From positions 3,343 to 11,221 of the forward strand of contig PXTR01000107.1 of the NCBI GenBank assembly GCA_003023245.1: a stretch of 7,879 bases of DNA. Direction: 5' to 3'. This DNA comes from Bacteroidetes bacterium QS_8_68_15 (GTDB lineage: Bacteria; Bacteroidota; Rhodothermia; Rhodothermales; Salinibacteraceae). The position numbers were made by a program, and so were the translations under genes. The notes under the pieces were generated by a model, which was not told where the DNA came from, did no database searches, and saw nothing but the letters and a program-made list of their open reading frames with translations. Of this stretch, positions 6,170 through 7,879 are shown piece by piece. Each line of letters opens with the position of its first letter. Within the stretch, counting starts at the first letter, position 1.

Positions 6170-6925
6170 TCAGCGGCGGTTCGCATCGTCGTCCTCGCGG
6201 AGCGTTTCGTAGGCGCGCTTCGCTTCTCGGAAGGCTTCGGCGTGCTGCGCGCGCGCCTCGTCGCCGGCGGAGGAGTGGCGGTCGGGATGGTGACGGAAGG
6301 CGTGCTCACGCCAGGCGCGCTTGATCTCCTCGGGGGTGGCCTCGGCACTCAACTGGAGCGTGCGCAGCGCCCGGCGCACCTTTTGCTGCTGCCCCTGCCG
6401 CTTCCTCCTCCCCGCGCGTGCGTGCTGCTGTCGCCTCCGCCGATGATGCTCTTCCTCCGCCCGCGCCCCGCCGCGGCCTCGCTGCGAAGGGCCCTGCCCT
6501 CGCTGCCCCCGCTCTCGCCGTCGCCGCTGCTGTTCGCCCCAGCGCTGGAAGCGGATGCGCGCGCGGACGTGCGAACGCTTGTCGCCGCGGCGCGACGCCC
6601 GCCCGGACGCCCGCGCACTCGCCCACGCGAGCAGCCCCGAGAGCCCCATTCCCACCGACCACCACCACGCCCCGCCCGCGGCCAGCCCGCCGGGCCCGAA
6701 GCCGCTCCGAACCGCCGCCAGCCCGCCCACCCCGACGGCAGCCAGGCCCGTGAAGGCGAAAAGCCGCATCCGATGCGCCCAGAGGCGGCGACTGGCGCAG
6801 GCCGTGCCGTGGGCGTCCTCCCGCGCCCCGCGCCACAGCATGCGCGAGGCGCGCCCCGCCAGCCCGACCGATGCGAGCCCCACCACCGCCGCCACCGCAA
6901 GTTCGAGCGCTTCGAGACCATTCAT
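6170..6925 (-). CDS. Membrane-anchored protein with C-terminal J domain (DnaJ-like)
   Basis: The 251-aa product has hydrophobic segments at about residues 5-23, 55-73 and 83-103, then a long Arg/Gln/Gly-rich linker (about 104-183). A J domain follows at about 184-246: LRTLQLSAEATPEEIKRAWRE, the diagnostic HHPDRH (HPD at 213-215) and FREAKRAYETLRED. J domains stimulate the ATPase of Hsp70 (DnaK). With no Gly/Phe, zinc-finger or substrate-binding region, this is a class C J protein that probably recruits DnaK to the inner membrane. The client is unknown. The layout (N-terminal helices, C-terminal J domain) resembles DjlA-like or other membrane J proteins, but I do not assign a symbol. The start is the ATG at 6925; the next ATG at 6921 is out of frame. 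It follows lptB by 88 bases on the same strand and may be cotranscribed with it. Confidence 0.82.
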   Translation of the reverse strand: MNGLEALELAVAAVVGLASVGLAGRASRMLWRGAREDAHGTACASRRLWAHRMRLFAFTGLAAVGVGGLAAVRSGFGPGGLAAGGAWWWSVGMGLSGLLAWASARASGRASRRGDKRSHVRARIRFQRWGEQQRRRRERGQRGQGPSQRGRGGARAEEEHHRRRRQQHARAGRRKRQGQQQKVRRALRTLQLSAEATPEEIKRAWREHAFRHHPDRHSSAGDEARAQHAEAFREAKRAYETLREDDDANRR

Positions 6926-6969
6926 AGAACGACTTCGCGAATGAATTCAGATCAGAACTTGTGGGGTTG

Positions 6970-6986
6970 GACGGCGGTCCGCCGTC
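6970..6986. other. GC-rich hairpin between lptB and the J-domain gene
   Basis: GACGGCG (6970-6976) pairs perfectly with CGCCGTC (6980-6986) around a three-base loop. A ten-base palindrome (GCTTGCAAGC) follows at 6990-6999. No T-run follows on the minus strand, so it is not a standard terminator. It may attenuate transcription, stabilise the lptB mRNA end, or be a repeat: GTCCGCCGTC also occurs in the tsaD-mltG gap at 3334-3343. Confidence 0.4.
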
Positions 6987-7013
6987 TGTGCTTGCAAGCG
7001 CGTGCGCAGGTCC

Positions 7014-7835
7014 TTACTGATACCGCTCCAGCGTAAACTGCTCGCCGAGGTAGCGGCGGCGCACCTCCGGGTCTTCCGCGAGGTCTTCGGCGGTGCCGGC
7101 CTTGAGGATTTGCCCTTCGTAGAGCAGGTAGGCGCGGTCGGTGATGGCGAGGGTTTCGTGCACATTGTGATCGGTGATCAAAACGCCGATGCCGCGTTCG
7201 GAAAGTCCCGCGACGATGGACTGGATGTCCTCCACGGCAATGGGATCGATGCCGGCGAAGGGCTCGTCCAGGAGAAAAAAGCGCGGGCGCGTAGCGAGGG
7301 CGCGGGCGATCTCGGTGCGCCGCCGCTCCCCGCCGGAGAGGGCGTAGCCCTTCGAGTCGCGCACCCGCCCGAGGCCGAACTCCTCGATCAGTTCCTCGAC
7401 GCGCTCGTGGCGCTCGGAGCGCGAGAGGCCGTGAAATTCGAGCACGGCGTGCAGGTTGCCCGCCACCGTGAGCTTGCGAAAGACCGACGTTTCCTGCGCC
7501 AGGTAGCCGATGCCGCGGCGCGCGCGCTTGTACATCGGCAGGCGCGTGACGTCCTCGCCGCCCAGGAAGATGCGCCCGCTGGCGGGACGCACCATGCCGA
7601 CGATCATGTAGAAGGTGGTCGTCTTGCCCGCCCCGTTGGGCCCGAGCAGGCCCACGATCTCGCCGGGGCGCACCGTCAGGTGCACGTCGTCGACGACGGT
7701 GCGGCGCCCGTAGCGCTTGGTGAGGCCGCGCGCCAGCAGTTCGGGCGCGGGGTCCCCGCCGTCGCCGTCACGTTCGCCGTCACGTTCGCCGTCACGTTCG
7801 CCGCCACGGGAAGCGTCGGTGGAGGAGCGATCCAT
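7014..7835 (-). CDS. lptB: LPS export ABC transporter ATP-binding protein LptB
   Basis: LptB is the cytoplasmic ATPase of the LptB2FGC complex, which extracts lipopolysaccharide from the inner membrane and pushes it to the outer membrane. All ABC motifs are present: Walker [10 protein letters not shown] (65-73), the Q-loop in [14 protein letters not shown] (Q114), signature [15 protein letters not shown] (166-180), Walker B FFLLDEP (186-192) with catalytic E191, D-loop AGIDP, and H-loop TDHNVHETL (H223). The [13 protein letters not shown] and DHNVHETL blocks are characteristic of LptB rather than of amino-acid (LivF/LivG) ATPases. At 273 aa it is about 30 longer than E. coli LptB. The extra residues are an N-terminal GERD-repeat tail (12-27) encoded by a 12-bp tandem repeat. 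The ATG at 7835 gives the full frame; a later start near residue 30 cannot be excluded. LptA/LptC genes would be expected upstream, outside the window. The J-domain gene follows downstream. Confidence 0.95.
   Translation of the reverse strand: MDRSSTDASRGGERDGERDGERDGDGGDPAPELLARGLTKRYGRRTVVDDVHLTVRPGEIVGLLGPNGAGKTTTFYMIVGMVRPASGRIFLGGEDVTRLPMYKRARRGIGYLAQETSVFRKLTVAGNLHAVLEFHGLSRSERHERVEELIEEFGLGRVRDSKGYALSGGERRRTEIARALATRPRFFLLDEPFAGIDPIAVEDIQSIVAGLSERGIGVLITDHNVHETLAITDRAYLLYEGQILKAGTAEDLAEDPEVRRRYLGEQFTLERYQ
7764..7811. repeat. 12-bp tandem repeat in the 5' end of lptB
   Basis: GCCGTCACGTTC occurs three times perfectly (7764-7775, 7776-7787, 7788-7799), followed by a degenerate fourth unit (7800-7811). 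On the minus strand it encodes the repeated ERDG of the LptB N-terminal tail. Units are multiples of three, so gain or loss would keep the frame. Confidence 0.92.
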
Positions 7836-7837
7836 GG

Positions 7838-7872
7838 ACGTTTCAAGTTGAACGTTGCAGGTTGACGGTTTC
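7838..7872. repeat. Degenerate heptanucleotide tandem repeat upstream of lptB, five units
   Basis: On the plus strand the sequence divides into ACGTTTC, AAGTTGA, ACGTTGC, AGGTTGA and CGGTTTC. On the minus strand these read as GAAACCG, TCAACCT, GCAACGT, TCAACTT and GAAACGT. They end two bases before the lptB start codon, so they form its 5' untranslated leader or promoter region. The units resemble those at 2009-2050 when phased as GAAACCC/GAAACGC. Confidence 0.55.
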
Positions 7873-7879
7873 TCATTCC

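Noticed and set aside
6242..7036. 264-aa plus-strand open frame over the J-domain gene
   Set aside because: It is a Pro/Arg/Ala-rich shadow; the minus strand encodes a clear HPD-containing J domain.
7002..7865. 287-aa plus-strand open frame antisense to lptB
   Set aside because: lptB carries every ABC ATPase motif in order; the antisense frame is a by-product of GC-rich codons.

Overview
The window is GC-rich bacterial chromosomal DNA. It holds eight protein-coding loci, one of them broken and one cut off by the left edge, plus several families of short repeats. Gene content points to a Gram-negative bacterium with an LPS-type outer membrane: an OmpP1/FadL-like porin and the LPS-export ATPase LptB. 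No start has a clear Shine-Dalgarno sequence, and the porin is rich in Asp and Glu. Together with the high GC this fits the Rhodothermota/Salinibacter side of the Bacteroidota. That placement is an inference, not a marker-gene result.

Layout, left to right. Bases 1-218 are the 3' end of an unidentified plus-strand gene, followed by a good intrinsic terminator (257-283). Bases 333-1985 encode an OmpP1/FadL-family outer membrane protein. It converges on mltG (2051-3112, minus), a murein transglycosylase; the short gap between them is a degenerate 7-bp repeat. Upstream of mltG on the same strand lies tsaD (3346-4331), which is frameshifted and lacks its substrate-binding VSGGHTQL-type segment. 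Across a divergent 132-bp gap, a small DoxX-like four-helix membrane protein runs on the plus strand (4464-4865). It converges on an unrecognised 170-aa protein (4890-5402, minus) with an N-terminal hexapeptide repeat. Next on the minus strand are a Uma2/DUF820 nuclease-like gene (5487-6098) whose last 47 codons come from a 147-bp palindromic repeat element, a membrane-anchored J-domain protein (6170-6925) and lptB (7014-7835).

No operon-level pathway links the genes. The common theme is the cell envelope (porin, MltG, LptB) plus tRNA modification (TsaD). The most unusual content is the repeats: an inverted-repeat element captured as coding sequence, an 18-mer from it found again beyond tsaD, two related heptanucleotide tracts hugging gene ends, and in-frame 12-, 15- and 18-bp tandem repeats in the disordered ends of three proteins. 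I see no complete new defence or mobile system, no tRNA or rRNA gene and no CRISPR array.
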